DNA from: Sphaerotilus sp.
Lineage (GTDB): Bacteria; Pseudomonadota; Gammaproteobacteria; Burkholderiales; Burkholderiaceae_C
Direction of reading: 5' to 3'
DNA: 64,000 bases
Assembly (NCBI RefSeq): GCF_013299175.1
Contig: NZ_JAAFKF010000003.1
Span: forward strand, 1-64,000
Both the position numbers and the translations under genes were made by a program. The notes beneath the pieces are model-generated. The model was not told where the DNA came from. It did no database searches and saw only the letters and a program-made list of their open reading frames with translations. Position 1 is the stretch's first letter, and each line of letters begins with the position of its first letter. Shown in pieces: positions 33,634 to 44,207 of the stretch.

Positions 33634-34902
33634 CCAGGCCGAGTCGGTCGCGCTGCCCAGCGTGAAGTAGAAGCGTGCGCCTTCGTTGACTGCCGCCTCG
33701 GCGCGGATGTCGCCGCCGTGCCGGCGGACGATGCGGCGCACCGAGGCCAGCCCGATGCCGGTGCCCGGAAACTCGGTGGCGCCGTGCAGCCGCTGGAAGG
33801 CACCGAACAGCTTGCCGGCAAAGCGCATGTCGAAGCCGGCGCCGTTGTCGCGGAGACAGAACTCGGTGTGCCCGTCGGCCGTGCGGGTGGCGGTGAAGTC
33901 GATGCGCGTCACCTCGCGGCGCGAGGCGTATTTCCAAGCGTTGCCCAGCAGGTTGTCCAGCACCGAGCGCAGCAGGACCGCGTCGCCCTGCGCGCACAGG
34001 CCCGGTGCGATGTGGATGTCCGTCTTGCGCTCGGGCGACTGCGCACACAGCTCGGACACCACCTGCGCGGCCAGCGCCGACAGGTCCACCGGCCCCCGCT
34101 CGATCGTCTGCGTCGAGAGCCGCGACAAGGCCAGCAGCGAGTCGATCATGCTGTTCATGCGCGTGGCGGCGCCGAGCACGCGCTCCAGGTGGTCGTTGCC
34201 GACGCGGTCGAGCAGGTGGCCGTAGTCCTCGCGGACGATGCGGGTGAAGCCTTCGATGACGCGGATGGGCGCGCGCAGGTCGTGCGAGACGGTGTAGACG
34301 ATGGCTGCGCGGTCGTCATCGGCCTCCGGCTTGGGGGCCGGTAGTGCGGGCGCGTGGGGGCGCGCAGGGTTTGGAACCGGGGCAGGGGTCTGGATCGGGT
34401 TCGGGTTCGACGGCGGCATCCACAGCAGGGTGCAGTCGCCCGGCAGCTCCAGGGACTGCACACCGCTGTCCCCGCCACGGCTGCGCTGGAGCAGCTCCTG
34501 CACCATGCAGGCCAGGGCGGGCGTGCCGGCGGCGGGCAGCGTGGCCTGTGCCGCGGCGTTGCAGGCCAGCGGCTGCGGCGCGGCGTCGCTGGTGCGGACC
34601 AGCAGCGCGGGGCCGGGCAATCCGCGCAGCAGCCGTGTCTGCAGCGCCAGCGACTGTGCCGTGGTGAACCGCAGGCCATCGGGCGTGGCTTCTCGGCGTG
34701 GGTGGCCAGGCCGCCACAACCAGCCCACCACCCCGAGGCTGCTCGCCAGCAGCGCGGCCGCCCCGCCCAGGCGGCCCAGGCTGGTGGACGGGCTCACCGA
34801 CTGCGCCAGCCACTGGCCCGACACCAGCAGCGCCAACGCCGCCAGACACAGCAGGACGGCGCGTACCGCAGGGGGCAGTCCAGACGCAAGGGGTGACAAC
34901 AT
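33625..34902 (-). CDS. Membrane-anchored sensor histidine kinase
   Basis: A 425-residue kinase from ATG 34902. Two hydrophobic segments near residues 10-28 and 40-57 anchor it with almost no periplasmic domain. A PAS-like region (~70-170) and a Pro/Asn linker precede YTVSHDLRAPIRVIEGFTRIVRED, with the phosphorylated His207, and an ATPase domain with DNLLGNAWKYAS (N box), DNGAGFDM (G1) and GTGIGLASVRRIVRRHGG (G2). The phosphoacceptor region is like that of phytochrome-type kinases. No response regulator is adjacent on the same strand; it is divergent from the hybrid kinase. In-frame upstream starts exist but conflict with the membrane topology. Confidence 0.87.
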   Translation of the reverse strand: MLSPLASGLPPAVRAVLLCLAALALLVSGQWLAQSVSPSTSLGRLGGAAALLASSLGVVGWLWRPGHPRREATPDGLRFTTAQSLALQTRLLRGLPGPALLVRTSDAAPQPLACNAAAQATLPAAGTPALACMVQELLQRSRGGDSGVQSLELPGDCTLLWMPPSNPNPIQTPAPVPNPARPHAPALPAPKPEADDDRAAIVYTVSHDLRAPIRVIEGFTRIVREDYGHLLDRVGNDHLERVLGAATRMNSMIDSLLALSRLSTQTIERGPVDLSALAAQVVSELCAQSPERKTDIHIAPGLCAQGDAVLLRSVLDNLLGNAWKYASRREVTRIDFTATRTADGHTEFCLRDNGAGFDMRFAGKLFGAFQRLHGATEFPGTGIGLASVRRIVRRHGGDIRAEAAVNEGARFYFTLGSATDSAWSE

Positions 34903-35075
34903 GTCAACGATTGTAGGGACAGGTTTCCTGTGGTCCGGTGGCTGTCGCAAGCAGGGGAACACCCTGGGCGAGACTTCGGCGAAATTGCGCGATTGGGTCG
35001 TCCGGCGTGTCGGAGGGGGGTCCGGCTGCACCTATGCTTGGGCGCCCGATCTGAACAACCCCGCGCCCGCCTGCC

Positions 35076-38000
35076 ATGCCTCCGACCGACGATGCCCGCA
35101 CGACTGACCATCCGTGGGCGCTCGACATCTGTGTCGGCACAGGCCCCGGTCGGTTGGCCGAGGAGGACGGCCTGATCACGGTGTCCGGTGGTGGAGCCGA
35201 TGCGCCGCTGCCGCCGGTCTCGGACGAGCAGGCCCAGACGCAGGCACTGTTGCTGTCGCGCCGGCTGCACCTGGCGGCCACCTTGCAGGAGGGCTTGTGC
35301 CTGGTGGCGCCGGTGCTGTCCTTGTGGTTGCGGGCCAGTGGCTCGTGTCTGCTGCGCGTGAGCGACTGGAGCGAGGAGGGGGCGCTGGTGCAGCCCTGGG
35401 CCTTGCTCGACAGCCCGACCGAGGAACTGATCGACCTGGGCCAGATGGCCACCACCCATGCCAGCGAGGCGCCGCTGGGCACGGCGCTGGCGGTGCTGCG
35501 GCCCGTGCTGGCGGTGCTGTCCCCGGCGGCGGTACCACTGCCGTGGCGGCCCGCGGAGGTGCGTGAAGTGCTGGCGCTGCCGGTCGTCCACCGCCACTGC
35601 GCGGTCGCGGCCATCGAGTTCCACAACCCGGCCGACTCCACCCCCACCCTGCGGCAACTGCTGGAGCTGGTGGGCCTGCACCTGGGGCACCTGGCCGCGC
35701 GCGACGAGCAACTGCGCGAGTCCGAGCTGGCGGCGCAGCGGCTGGCACGGGTGGCGTTGCTGGCGGCCCGTGTCGGGCGGGGTGCGGTCATCACGGATGC
35801 GCAAGGGGTCATCGAGTGGGCGCACCCGGCCTTCGTGCAGGCCACCGGGCATTCGCCCAGCAAGATCTGCGGTCGCACGCTCTGGGATGTGCTGCTGGGG
35901 GACGCCGACGACCAGCGGCTGGCGCTGCTGCTGCGCGAATGCCTGACCCGCGGCGACGACTTCGTGCGCGAGTTCGTCGCCCGGCGGGGGCGGGACGACG
36001 TGCTGCCGGGCGATCCCTACTGGCTGGAGATCGACGGGCAGGTGGTCGTCGATGAGACCTCCGGCCGGCCGCAGGTGGTGTGCGTGTGCCGCGACATCAG
36101 CGACCGCAAGGAGCGCGAGTTCGGCATCGACGAGGGCCGGGCGCTGCTGGCGGTGCTGACCGAGCACATCCCGATCAGCCTCGTGGTGCTGGACGCGCAG
36201 AAGTTCCGCGTGGTCTCGCTGAACCGGCATGCGGAGCTGGAGTTCTCGGCCCACAGCGCGCAGGTCGGTGGCTGGGATCTGGATGAGCTGCTCGGGCACG
36301 GGGTGCAGCAGCGGGTGCAGACCTGCCTGAACCGTGCCGTGGGCAGCCACGACGCCGTCGAGCACGAGTTCGAGCGACCGACCGCCGACGGCGACCGCGT
36401 GATCAGCGCCCGCTATGTCTCGGTGCGCAACCGGCTGGGGCGGCCGACGGTGGTGATCTGCCAGTTGCGCGACGTGACGCAGCAGCGCCGGGACGCCCAG
36501 CAGTTGCGCGAGTCCGAGGAACGCTACCGCGAGCTGGTGGAGTCGATCGACGAAGGCGTGTTCGTGACGGACCCGCGCCGCGACAGCTATTTCTACATCG
36601 GTGCGCGGGTGTACGACATGCTCGGGCTGGTGGCCTCGCAGGTGCTGCCGCACGCGGAGCTGCTGCCGCTGCGGGTGCTGTCCGAGGACGCGCCCCTGCT
36701 GGAGCAGCAGCGCCTGGACGAACCCCACTCGGTCAGCACCGATGTCACCGTCCGCATCCGCCATCCGCAGCGCGGCGTGCGGTGGCTGCGCCAGCGCACC
36801 CGCACCCGCGTGCTGCAGGACGGCGAGATCCGCGTCTACGGCCTGATCGACGATGTGTCGGAGGAGCGCGAGCGCGAGCTGCAACTGCAGTCGGCCCGCG
36901 ACGCCGCCGAAGCCGCCAGCCGTGCCAAGAGCCAGTTCATGGCGACCATGAGCCACGAGATCCGCACCCCCATGAACGGCATCCTCGGCATGACCGAGCT
37001 GCTGCTGGGAACCACGCTCAACGACCGCCAGCGCCGCTTCGCCCAGGCCGTCTACCGCTCCGGCGAGAGCCTGCTGGAGATCATCAACGACGTGCTGGAC
37101 TTCGCCAAGATCGAGGCCGGCAAGCTCGAACTCGCGCTGTCGGAGTTCGCGCTGCGCAGCGTGGTCGAGGACACGCTGGAGCTGCTGGCGCCACGGGCAC
37201 ACGAGAAAGGACTGGAGCTGAGTTTCCGCGAGGCGCCCGGGCTGCCGACGACGGTGGTGGCCGATCCGCTGCGGCTGCGCCAGGTGCTGACCAACCTGGT
37301 CTCCAACGCCATCAAGTTCACGGAGCATGGCGAGATCACCGTCGATCTGCACCACGCCCCCACGTCCGAGGCGGGCCAGGTGCTGCTGGTGTTCACGGTG
37401 CGCGACACCGGCATCGGCATCGCCAACGACATGCTGCCGCGGCTGTTCAACGCCTTCACGCAGGTCCACGTCGGCCTGTCGCGGCGCTACGGCGGCACGG
37501 GGCTGGGGCTGGCCATCTCGCGCCAGTTGGTCGAGCTGATGGGCGGCGCCATCACGGTGCGCAGCCAGCCGGGTGTCGGCTCCGCGTTCAGCTTCACGCT
37601 GCCGGTGAGTGCCGGCACGGGCGAGGCGTCGCTGTCCCAGGGGTTCGGGGACGCGACGGCCATGCCCAGCCTCCGCGTGCTGGTGGTGGACGACCACCCC
37701 ACCAACCGCACGGTGCTGGAGAACATGCTCACCGCCTGGGGTCTGCGCGTGACGCTGGTGGGCGACGGCGAGCAGGCGCTGCAACTGCTGCGCGGCCAGT
37801 CGCCGGACGAGCCCGCCTTCGATCTGGCGCTGATCGACTGGCACATGCCGGGCATGGATGGCATCGCGCTGGCCTGTCAGTTGCGCAGCGAGGCGCTGAT
37901 CGGCCAGACGCAACTGGTGCTGCTGTCGTCCGTGGCCGCGCCCGACGATGTGCGGGTGGCGCAGGAAGCGGGTTTCGTGCGCTTCATCCACAAGCCGGTG

Positions 38001-38948
38001 CGCAAGGCCGAGCTGCGCCAGGCCATCCTGGGCATCACGGCGGCGCGCCAGGAGGTCGAGGTCCGCGTGCCGCAACTGGGCGCGTCGGTGCTGGTGGTCG
38101 AGGACAACCCGGTCAACCAGGAAGTCATGAACCAGATGCTGCAGCGCATGGGCTGCAGCGTGCGCGTGGCGAGTTCGGCGCTGGAGGGCCTGCGCGCGCT
38201 GTGCGAAGACCTGTTCGACCTCGTGCTGATGGACATCCAGATGCCGGGCATGGATGGCGTGGAGGCGCTGCAGTGGCTGCGGCGCGGCCCGACCACGCGC
38301 TTCACCTTCATCACGCCACCGCAGACACCGGTCGTGGCCGTCACCGCCAATGCGCTGGAGGGCGACGAGGAGCGGTTTCTGGCGCTGGGCTTCGATGCGT
38401 ACCTGTCCAAGCCCTACCGGCAAGGGCAGTTGCTGGCGATGCTGGGGCGCTACGTCGGGGGGCGGCTGGGTCGGCGCGGGCAGGTGGACATCGAGGCGGC
38501 GGCCCGCACCGCCCCCGGCGCGTTCGCGGCACTGGAACCCGAATCCCCGGTCGAGCCGACGCTGTTCCTGGCGCTGGACGACGAGCCGCCCCTGCTGGAC
38601 CCGACCGCGCTGCAGCGCCTGCACGACCTCGATCCGACCGGGCGCAACCAGTTGGTGCGCCGCGTGATGCAGGCGTTCGACGCGTCGCTCAGCCGCTTGC
38701 TGCCGATGCTGGAGCCTGGTCCGCTCGGGCTGGACACGGCCGCGGTGCAGCATGTGGCACACACGCTGCGGTCGTCGTCGAACAGCCTGGGAGCGCTGCG
38801 CCTGTCGGCGCTGTGCGCAGACATGGAGCAGTCGCTGCGGCGGGGGATCGGCGCGGCCGAGCTGACGCAGCGGCTCGGGGTGCTGCGCAGCGAGATGCAG
38901 CGCGTGCAAGACGGTGTGCAACACAGCCTGTCCCAGTGGACCGGCTGA
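35076..38948 (+). CDS. Hybrid sensor kinase, PAS-HisKA-HATPase-REC-REC-HPt
   Basis: A 1290-residue cytoplasmic phosphorelay protein. An N-terminal GAF-like region (~40-205), then PAS domains (~215-350, ~360-475, ~485-615). The HisKA block [18 protein letters not shown] has the phosphorylated His627; ATPase motifs include [12 protein letters not shown] and [22 protein letters not shown]1 (~870-990) has Asp921 in [13 protein letters not shown]2 (~1005-1130) has Asp1053 in [15 protein letters not shown]-terminal HPt domain has His1229 in AHTLRSSS. It contains a complete His-Asp-His relay in one chain. The REC-GGDEF-EAL protein just downstream is the probable receiver of the signal. Confidence 0.93.
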   Translation: MPPTDDARTTDHPWALDICVGTGPGRLAEEDGLITVSGGGADAPLPPVSDEQAQTQALLLSRRLHLAATLQEGLCLVAPVLSLWLRASGSCLLRVSDWSEEGALVQPWALLDSPTEELIDLGQMATTHASEAPLGTALAVLRPVLAVLSPAAVPLPWRPAEVREVLALPVVHRHCAVAAIEFHNPADSTPTLRQLLELVGLHLGHLAARDEQLRESELAAQRLARVALLAARVGRGAVITDAQGVIEWAHPAFVQATGHSPSKICGRTLWDVLLGDADDQRLALLLRECLTRGDDFVREFVARRGRDDVLPGDPYWLEIDGQVVVDETSGRPQVVCVCRDISDRKEREFGIDEGRALLAVLTEHIPISLVVLDAQKFRVVSLNRHAELEFSAHSAQVGGWDLDELLGHGVQQRVQTCLNRAVGSHDAVEHEFERPTADGDRVISARYVSVRNRLGRPTVVICQLRDVTQQRRDAQQLRESEERYRELVESIDEGVFVTDPRRDSYFYIGARVYDMLGLVASQVLPHAELLPLRVLSEDAPLLEQQRLDEPHSVSTDVTVRIRHPQRGVRWLRQRTRTRVLQDGEIRVYGLIDDVSEERERELQLQSARDAAEAASRAKSQFMATMSHEIRTPMNGILGMTELLLGTTLNDRQRRFAQAVYRSGESLLEIINDVLDFAKIEAGKLELALSEFALRSVVEDTLELLAPRAHEKGLELSFREAPGLPTTVVADPLRLRQVLTNLVSNAIKFTEHGEITVDLHHAPTSEAGQVLLVFTVRDTGIGIANDMLPRLFNAFTQVHVGLSRRYGGTGLGLAISRQLVELMGGAITVRSQPGVGSAFSFTLPVSAGTGEASLSQGFGDATAMPSLRVLVVDDHPTNRTVLENMLTAWGLRVTLVGDGEQALQLLRGQSPDEPAFDLALIDWHMPGMDGIALACQLRSEALIGQTQLVLLSSVAAPDDVRVAQEAGFVRFIHKPVRKAELRQAILGITAARQEVEVRVPQLGASVLVVEDNPVNQEVMNQMLQRMGCSVRVASSALEGLRALCEDLFDLVLMDIQMPGMDGVEALQWLRRGPTTRFTFITPPQTPVVAVTANALEGDEERFLALGFDAYLSKPYRQGQLLAMLGRYVGGRLGRRGQVDIEAAARTAPGAFAALEPESPVEPTLFLALDDEPPLLDPTALQRLHDLDPTGRNQLVRRVMQAFDASLSRLLPMLEPGPLGLDTAAVQHVAHTLRSSSNSLGALRLSALCADMEQSLRRGIGAAELTQRLGVLRSEMQRVQDGVQHSLSQWTG

Positions 38949-38962
38949 GCGGGAGGACGCGA

Positions 38963-41137
38963 GTGAACCCAGAACATCCCGCCATGGCGCCTGGCGCCGC
39001 GCGGCAGCCGCGCATCCTGCTCGTCGATGACGACGAGGTGAACCTGCTGCTGACCGGTGCGGCGCTGCGCGAGCGTGGCTTCACGGTGTACGAGGCCACC
39101 GGAGGACGGGCGGCGCTGCACCTGTTGGCGGATTGGTCTCCCGATGTCATGGTGCTGGACGCGGTCATGCCCGGCATGGACGGGTTTCGCACCTGCGAGG
39201 CGCTGCGCGACCTGCCAGGGTTCGAGCTGATGCCGGTGCTGATGCTGACGGGGCTGGACGACGAGGCGTCGATCGAGCGCGCCTTCGATGCCGGGGCCAC
39301 CGACTTCTTCGTCAAGTCGCACCACTGGAGCCTGCTGGCCGGGCGGCTGCGCTACCTCCTGCGGACCTCGCACATCCAGATGGAGCTGCTGCGCAGCCGC
39401 GCCAAGCTGGCCCGCGCCCAGGATCTGGCGCGCATGGGCAGCTTCGACTGGCGCCTCGGCGGCGGTCTGCATCTGGAACCCGAGGCGCTGCGGGTGATCG
39501 GCCACGGGCCGCGGGCGCCGCTGTCGGTGTCGGAGGTGATGCATTTGCTGGTGCCGGGTGCGCGCCGGGTGATGGCCCCGCTGCTGCGCGATGTCGTGCG
39601 GCACAGCACGGTGCTCGACAGCGACATGACCCTGCGCCTGCCCGATGGCCGCGAGCGCATCGTCCACGTCGAGGCCGAACCCGAATTCGACGACCAGGGC
39701 GACCTGTGCGGCTACACCGGGATCCTCCAGGACGTGACCGAGCGCCGGCTCATCGAGGACAAGATCCGCCACCTGGCCAACTTCGACGCGCTCACCGGGC
39801 TGCCCAACCGGCGCCAGCTCATCTGGCGCGCCGAGCGGGCGCTGGAGCAGGCGCGCCGCATGGGCCACGGGCTGGCGCTGCTGCTCATCGACCTGGACCG
39901 TTTCAAGAACATCAACGACACGCTGGGCCACGGGCAGGGCGACGAGCTGCTGGTGGAGATCAGCCGCCGCCTGCGCACCTGCGTCCACCACTGCGACCAG
40001 ATTGCCGACATGAGCCTCGACGCGGCCATGCTGCGCTCGCACCGCTCCCTGGAGGCGGTCGGCCGGCTCGGTGGCGACGAATTCGTGGCGCTGTTGCCCG
40101 AGGTGGACGGCGAGGGCAGCGCCGTGCAGGTGGCCCAGCGGGTGCTGGAGGCCATGCGCGAGCCGGTGGTGCTGGGGGGGCGGGAGTATTTCGTCACCGC
40201 CAGCGTCGGCGTGGGACTGTTTCCGCGGGACGGGGTGAGCGTGGTCGATCTGCTGCGCAACGCCGACGTGGCCATGTACGCCGCCAAGGCCGCCGGGCGC
40301 AACGCGCTGCAGGTCTACCGGCCGCATCTGGCGGGCCAGGGCCGCGAGCGGCTGGAGCTGGAGAGCGCGCTGCACAAGGCCATCGAGCGCAAGGAGCTGG
40401 TGCTGCACTACCAGCCCAAGGTGCGTGTCGGCTCGTCCACCGTGGTGGCCGTCGAGGCGCTGATGCGCTGGCGGCGCGATGGCGTGCTGGTGCAGCCGGG
40501 CGAGTTCATCCCGCTGGCCGAGGAGACGGGCCTGATCGTGCCGATGAGCGAATGGGCCATCGGCGAGGTGGCGCGCCAGATCGGCGTGTGGCGGGATGTG
40601 CATGGCGTGGAGCTGAGCGTGGCCGTGAACCTGCCGAGCCGGGCGTTCGAACGGTCGGATCTGGTCGATCTGGTGCGCAGTGCTGCCGAGCGCCATGGTC
40701 TGGCGCCGCGCGCGCTGGAGCTGGAGATCACCGAGACCGGCCTGATGCAGAACCTGGACCGTGTCATCCCCGACCTGCACCGCCTGACCCAGATCGGCGT
40801 GGAGATTGCCATCGACGACTTCGGCACCGGCTACTCCTCGCTGGCCTACCTGACCCAGTTGCCCATCAGCGAGCTGAAGATCGACCGGTCCTTCGTGCGC
40901 GATCTGGGCGTGACGAACCAGAGCGCGGCGGTGGTCACGGCCGTCATCGCGCTGGCCGGTTCGCTGGGGTTGAAGGTGGTGGCGGAAGGGGTGGAGACGC
41001 CGCTGCAGCGCGATGTGCTGCTGCGCCTGGGGTGCGACCAGATGCAGGGCAACCTGTTTGCGCGGGCGATGGCGCCGGAGGAGCTGATCCGCTGGTTGTC
41101 CACCTGGGCGCCGCAGCGGGTCTGTCCTGTGGCGTGA
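38963..41137 (+). CDS. REC-PAS-GGDEF-EAL c-di-GMP turnover protein
   Basis: A 724-residue response regulator. Receiver domain at ~17-135 (ILLVDDDEVNLLLTGAAL, phosphorylated Asp in VMVLDAVMPGMDG), a PAS domain (~150-270), GGDEF domain with an intact GGDEF at residues 370-374, and an EAL domain with EAL at 498-500 and DDFGTGYSSLAYL later. No RxxD inhibition site precedes GGDEF. Both synthesis and breakdown of c-di-GMP look possible, one probably dominant in the cell. The GTG start at 38963 has a GGAGG ribosome site and lies 14 bases after the hybrid kinase, so the two form an operon. Confidence 0.93.
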   Translation: MNPEHPAMAPGAARQPRILLVDDDEVNLLLTGAALRERGFTVYEATGGRAALHLLADWSPDVMVLDAVMPGMDGFRTCEALRDLPGFELMPVLMLTGLDDEASIERAFDAGATDFFVKSHHWSLLAGRLRYLLRTSHIQMELLRSRAKLARAQDLARMGSFDWRLGGGLHLEPEALRVIGHGPRAPLSVSEVMHLLVPGARRVMAPLLRDVVRHSTVLDSDMTLRLPDGRERIVHVEAEPEFDDQGDLCGYTGILQDVTERRLIEDKIRHLANFDALTGLPNRRQLIWRAERALEQARRMGHGLALLLIDLDRFKNINDTLGHGQGDELLVEISRRLRTCVHHCDQIADMSLDAAMLRSHRSLEAVGRLGGDEFVALLPEVDGEGSAVQVAQRVLEAMREPVVLGGREYFVTASVGVGLFPRDGVSVVDLLRNADVAMYAAKAAGRNALQVYRPHLAGQGRERLELESALHKAIERKELVLHYQPKVRVGSSTVVAVEALMRWRRDGVLVQPGEFIPLAEETGLIVPMSEWAIGEVARQIGVWRDVHGVELSVAVNLPSRAFERSDLVDLVRSAAERHGLAPRALELEITETGLMQNLDRVIPDLHRLTQIGVEIAIDDFGTGYSSLAYLTQLPISELKIDRSFVRDLGVTNQSAAVVTAVIALAGSLGLKVVAEGVETPLQRDVLLRLGCDQMQGNLFARAMAPEELIRWLSTWAPQRVCPVA

Positions 41138-41273
41138 AGGCCCGTGCCGGTTGGGTACAAGTCAACGGATGCCGCGGTGAGACTGTGGTGGGAGAGCAGT
41201 TGGCCGCACGGGTGGATTAGGATCCGGAGTCTCCGCGCTCCCGCACTTTTTCATCCATCCCGCAGGCAGGACT

Positions 41274-42509
41274 ATGCACAAGACGACACTCCCCTTGATC
41301 CGACCCCATGCCCTGCGCCCGCTGGCGCTGACCCTGGTGGGCGCGGCCTGCCTCGCTGCGGGCACTGCCCAGGCTGAAACCAGCCCGTACTACCTCGGTG
41401 CGTCGCAGCGTTTCACGCACAGCAGCAACGTGTTCCTGACGGCCGATGCGCAGGCGAAGTCCGACACGGTCTCCTCGACCGGCATCCGGCTCGGCATCGA
41501 CCAGCCCATCAGCCGCCAGCGCCTGACGGCCAGTTTCAGCGCCAACGCGAACCGCTACAGCAGCCTGACCGCTCTCAACAACACCGACTACGCGCTCGAC
41601 ACCCGGCTCGACTGGGACACCGTTGATCGCCTGTCGGGCAATGTGGGATTTTCCTCGCGCGAGAGCATGCCCAGTGATGCCGCGGCCCTGGCCACCGGGC
41701 TGCGCAACCTGTTGAAGGTCAACAGCGCCAACGTGCAGGCCAACCTGGGTCAGGTCACGATGTGGAGCTTCGATGCGGGTGCGGCGGTGTCGCGTGCGAG
41801 CTATTCGGAAGCCCTCTATGCGCGCAACAACACCAACCAGATGTCGTTGAATGCGGGTGCCCGTGTGACGCCGGCCAGCGGCCTGACACTGCGCGCCGGT
41901 CTGCGTCACGCCAACGTCGGCTACCCGAACGCCAACAACGACGTGCGCCGCAATGACCTCGACTTCTCGGCCATCGTCAGCCCTGGTGGTGCCAGCGTGT
42001 TCAATGGCCGTGTCAGCCTGACCCGTGAACACCAGTCCGCCGCCGACCGCAATCTGACCAACTGGACCGGCGCACTGGGCTGGAACTGGAAGCCCGCCGG
42101 CAAGCTCTCGACCAGCCTGAACCTGTCGCGCGACACCAGCAACGGCAGCTACGACTTCACGACAGGCGCGCTCAACATCGCCTCGTCCAACAGCACGATC
42201 GGCACGACCCTCTCGCTGACGACCCAGTGGGAAGTCACCTCCAAGATCGCCATGAGCGGCAGCCTCTCGCACGCTCGCCGCTCGCTGGACAACGCGCTGA
42301 CCATCGGTACGGGTGTGCTGCCCGCCTCGGCGAGCGACAGTACCAGCAGCCTGGGGCTGAACGTGCAGTACGCCGTGCTGCGCAATGTCGATGTCGGCTG
42401 TGGCGTGACCTGGAGCGAGCGCAGCGTCACCTCGGCGAGTGCCGCCGGACTGACCTCGCCCTACAACGCCACGACGTACAGTTGCTTCGGACAGGCGATG
42501 CTGCGCTGA
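41274..42509 (+). CDS. Outer-membrane beta-barrel protein, EpsL-like
   Basis: A 411-residue exported protein. The signal peptide spans residues 1 to about 34 (LAAGTAQA). The mature part alternates hydrophobic and polar residues in many strands (for example LTASFSANANRYSSLTALNN, LSTSLNLSRDTSNGSYDFTT, GLNVQYAVLRNVDVGCGVTW) and ends with ...YSCFGQAMLR rather than a terminal Phe. This resembles the EpsL-like outer membrane proteins of exopolysaccharide loci. The neighbouring UDP-glucose dehydrogenase fits a polysaccharide role, but no transporter or exosortase gene is in the window. Followed by a strong terminator. Confidence 0.7.
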   Translation: MHKTTLPLIRPHALRPLALTLVGAACLAAGTAQAETSPYYLGASQRFTHSSNVFLTADAQAKSDTVSSTGIRLGIDQPISRQRLTASFSANANRYSSLTALNNTDYALDTRLDWDTVDRLSGNVGFSSRESMPSDAAALATGLRNLLKVNSANVQANLGQVTMWSFDAGAAVSRASYSEALYARNNTNQMSLNAGARVTPASGLTLRAGLRHANVGYPNANNDVRRNDLDFSAIVSPGGASVFNGRVSLTREHQSAADRNLTNWTGALGWNWKPAGKLSTSLNLSRDTSNGSYDFTTGALNIASSNSTIGTTLSLTTQWEVTSKIAMSGSLSHARRSLDNALTIGTGVLPASASDSTSSLGLNVQYAVLRNVDVGCGVTWSERSVTSASAAGLTSPYNATTYSCFGQAMLR

Positions 42510-42545
42510 GCTGAATTGAACGTCTGCGGCACCTGCCGCTGCAAC

Positions 42546-42573
42546 GACAACGGGCGCTTCGGCGCCCGTTGTC
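42546..42573. terminator. Rho-independent terminator with UUCG loop, bidirectional
   Basis: A perfect 12-base stem, GACAACGGGCGC and GCGCCCGTTGTC, closed by a TTCG tetraloop. It lies between the convergent EpsL-like gene (stop 42509) and the UDP-glucose dehydrogenase gene (stop 42607), so it can serve both. The following TTGTCC is only partly T-rich, so termination strength rests on the stem. Confidence 0.9.
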
Positions 42574-42606
42574 TTGTCCGGTGTGCTGTCCGGTGGGTGG
42601 ATCAGA

Positions 42607-43932
42607 TCAAGGGCGACCGATCGAGTGGTAGGTCAGCCCGAAGCTTCGGATCAGCTCCGGCTCGTACAGGTTGCGCCCGTCGAAGACAACCTTGTCGTGG
42701 AGGCTGTCGCGGATGCATTCGAAGTCCGGCGTGCGGAACTCCTTCCACTCGGTGACGATCAGCAGCGCGTGCGCGCCGGCCAGTGCCTGCTGCTGGCCCT
42801 CGGCGTAGCTCAGACCTTCCCAGCCCGTCATCACGCGCTGGGCTTCCGCGGCGGACACCGGGTCATACGCCTGCACCTTCGCACCACGCCGGAGCAGCTC
42901 GGCGATGATCACCCGGCTCGGTGCCTCGCGCATGTCGTCCGTGTTCGGCTTGAACGCCAGGCCCCACACCGCGAAGGTCTTGCCCGTGAGGTCTTCCCCG
43001 TACTGCGCGACCACCTTGTGGACGAGGACCAGCTTCTGCTCCTCGTTGACTTCCTCGACCGCCTTGAGCATCTTCGAGGGAATGCCCATCTCGGCCGAGG
43101 TCATGGCGAGTGCCTTCACGTCCTTCGGGAAGCAGGAGCCACCGTAGCCCGCGCCCGCATAGAGGAAATGCGTGCCGATGCGCGGATCGCTGCCGATGCC
43201 CACGCGCACCAGCTCGATGTCGGCGCCCACCTTCTCGGCCAGGCGCGACAGCTCGTTCATGAAGCTGATCCGCGTGGCCAGCATCGCGTTGGCGGCGTAC
43301 TTGGTGAACTCCGCGCTCTTCACGTCCATGACCAGCAGCCGATCGCGGTTGCGCACGAACGGCTGGTAGAGCGCCCGCATCAGCAGGATCGCCCGCTCGT
43401 CCTCGGCACCCACCACCACGCGGTCCGGGCGCATGAAGTCGGCGACAGCCGCACCTTCCTTCAGGAATTCCGGGTTCGAGCAGACCGCGAATTCCATGCC
43501 CGACAGACCACGCTTGCCCAGTTCGTCGGCCACCGCTGCGCGCACCTTGTCGCCCGTGCCCACGGGGACGGTGCTCTTGTCCACGATCACCTTGAAGTCG
43601 GTCATCGTGCGGCCGATGTTGCGCGCGGCGGCGGTGACGTACTGCAGGTCGGCCGAGCCGTCCTCGTCCGGGGGCGTGCCGACCGCGATGAACTGGATGG
43701 TGCCGTGCGCGACCGAGCGTTCGATGTCGGTGGTGAACTCCAGCCGTCCGGCGGCCACGTTGCGGCGCACGACATCGAGCAGGCCCGGCTCGTGGATCGG
43801 GATGCCGCCGTCGTTCAGGATCTTGATCTTGGCCGGATCCACGTCCAGGCACACCACATGGTTGCCCATCTCTGACAGGCATGCGCCTGTCACCAGTCCA
43901 ACGTAGCCGGTGCCAATGACGGTGACTTTCAT
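42607..43932 (-). CDS. ugd: UDP-glucose 6-dehydrogenase
   Basis: A 441-residue NAD-dependent enzyme making UDP-glucuronate for polysaccharides. The Rossmann motif is [21 protein letters not shown] at the N-terminus; conserved segments are [26 protein letters not shown], and [14 protein letters not shown] with the catalytic Cys. Length is standard. Single leftward gene ending at the UUCG terminator, facing the EpsL-like gene. Confidence 0.96.
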   Translation of the reverse strand: MKVTVIGTGYVGLVTGACLSEMGNHVVCLDVDPAKIKILNDGGIPIHEPGLLDVVRRNVAAGRLEFTTDIERSVAHGTIQFIAVGTPPDEDGSADLQYVTAAARNIGRTMTDFKVIVDKSTVPVGTGDKVRAAVADELGKRGLSGMEFAVCSNPEFLKEGAAVADFMRPDRVVVGAEDERAILLMRALYQPFVRNRDRLLVMDVKSAEFTKYAANAMLATRISFMNELSRLAEKVGADIELVRVGIGSDPRIGTHFLYAGAGYGGSCFPKDVKALAMTSAEMGIPSKMLKAVEEVNEEQKLVLVHKVVAQYGEDLTGKTFAVWGLAFKPNTDDMREAPSRVIIAELLRRGAKVQAYDPVSAAEAQRVMTGWEGLSYAEGQQQALAGAHALLIVTEWKEFRTPDFECIRDSLHDKVVFDGRNLYEPELIRSFGLTYHSIGRP

Positions 43933-44057
43933 CGCTTCTCTTACCTTCGGTTAGGGCTTCGGGGGGCTGGACGTTGGGGGGTGCATTCCAGCATCGCCGC
44001 GCAGTGTAGTCGCGCCGTTGAGCGCAAAACGCGGCAAATGCTGAAACCCTGTCACCT

Positions 44058-44116
44058 CGTGTTTTCCCTCGCGTGTTTTCCCTCTCCCCCATCGCCTCCC
44101 TCCCGAGAAACACGCG
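44058..44116. repeat. Direct and inverted repeats upstream of ugd
   Basis: CGTGTTTTCCCTC is tandemly repeated at 44058-44070 and 44072-44084, and AAACACGCG at 44108-44116 is the exact reverse complement of 44070-44078. They sit in the 275-base gap between the leftward ugd and the rightward ligase gene. Candidate operator or hairpin; nothing else is recognisable in this gap except an AT-rich stretch near 44150-44185 likely to hold the ligase promoter. Confidence 0.55.
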
Positions 44117-44207
44117 AACGCCTGGTTTTCATTCGATGATGTGACTCGGTGGGAAAAATGAAAAAAGTGCGAATTTGTTCTTTCTAACGGTGCAGAGAGG
44201 CTTGGAA

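Noticed and set aside
34794-38924. A 1376-codon antisense open frame across the hybrid kinase gene
   Set aside because: The plus strand encodes an intact multi-domain kinase with all motifs; the antisense product is low-complexity His/Gln/Arg-rich.
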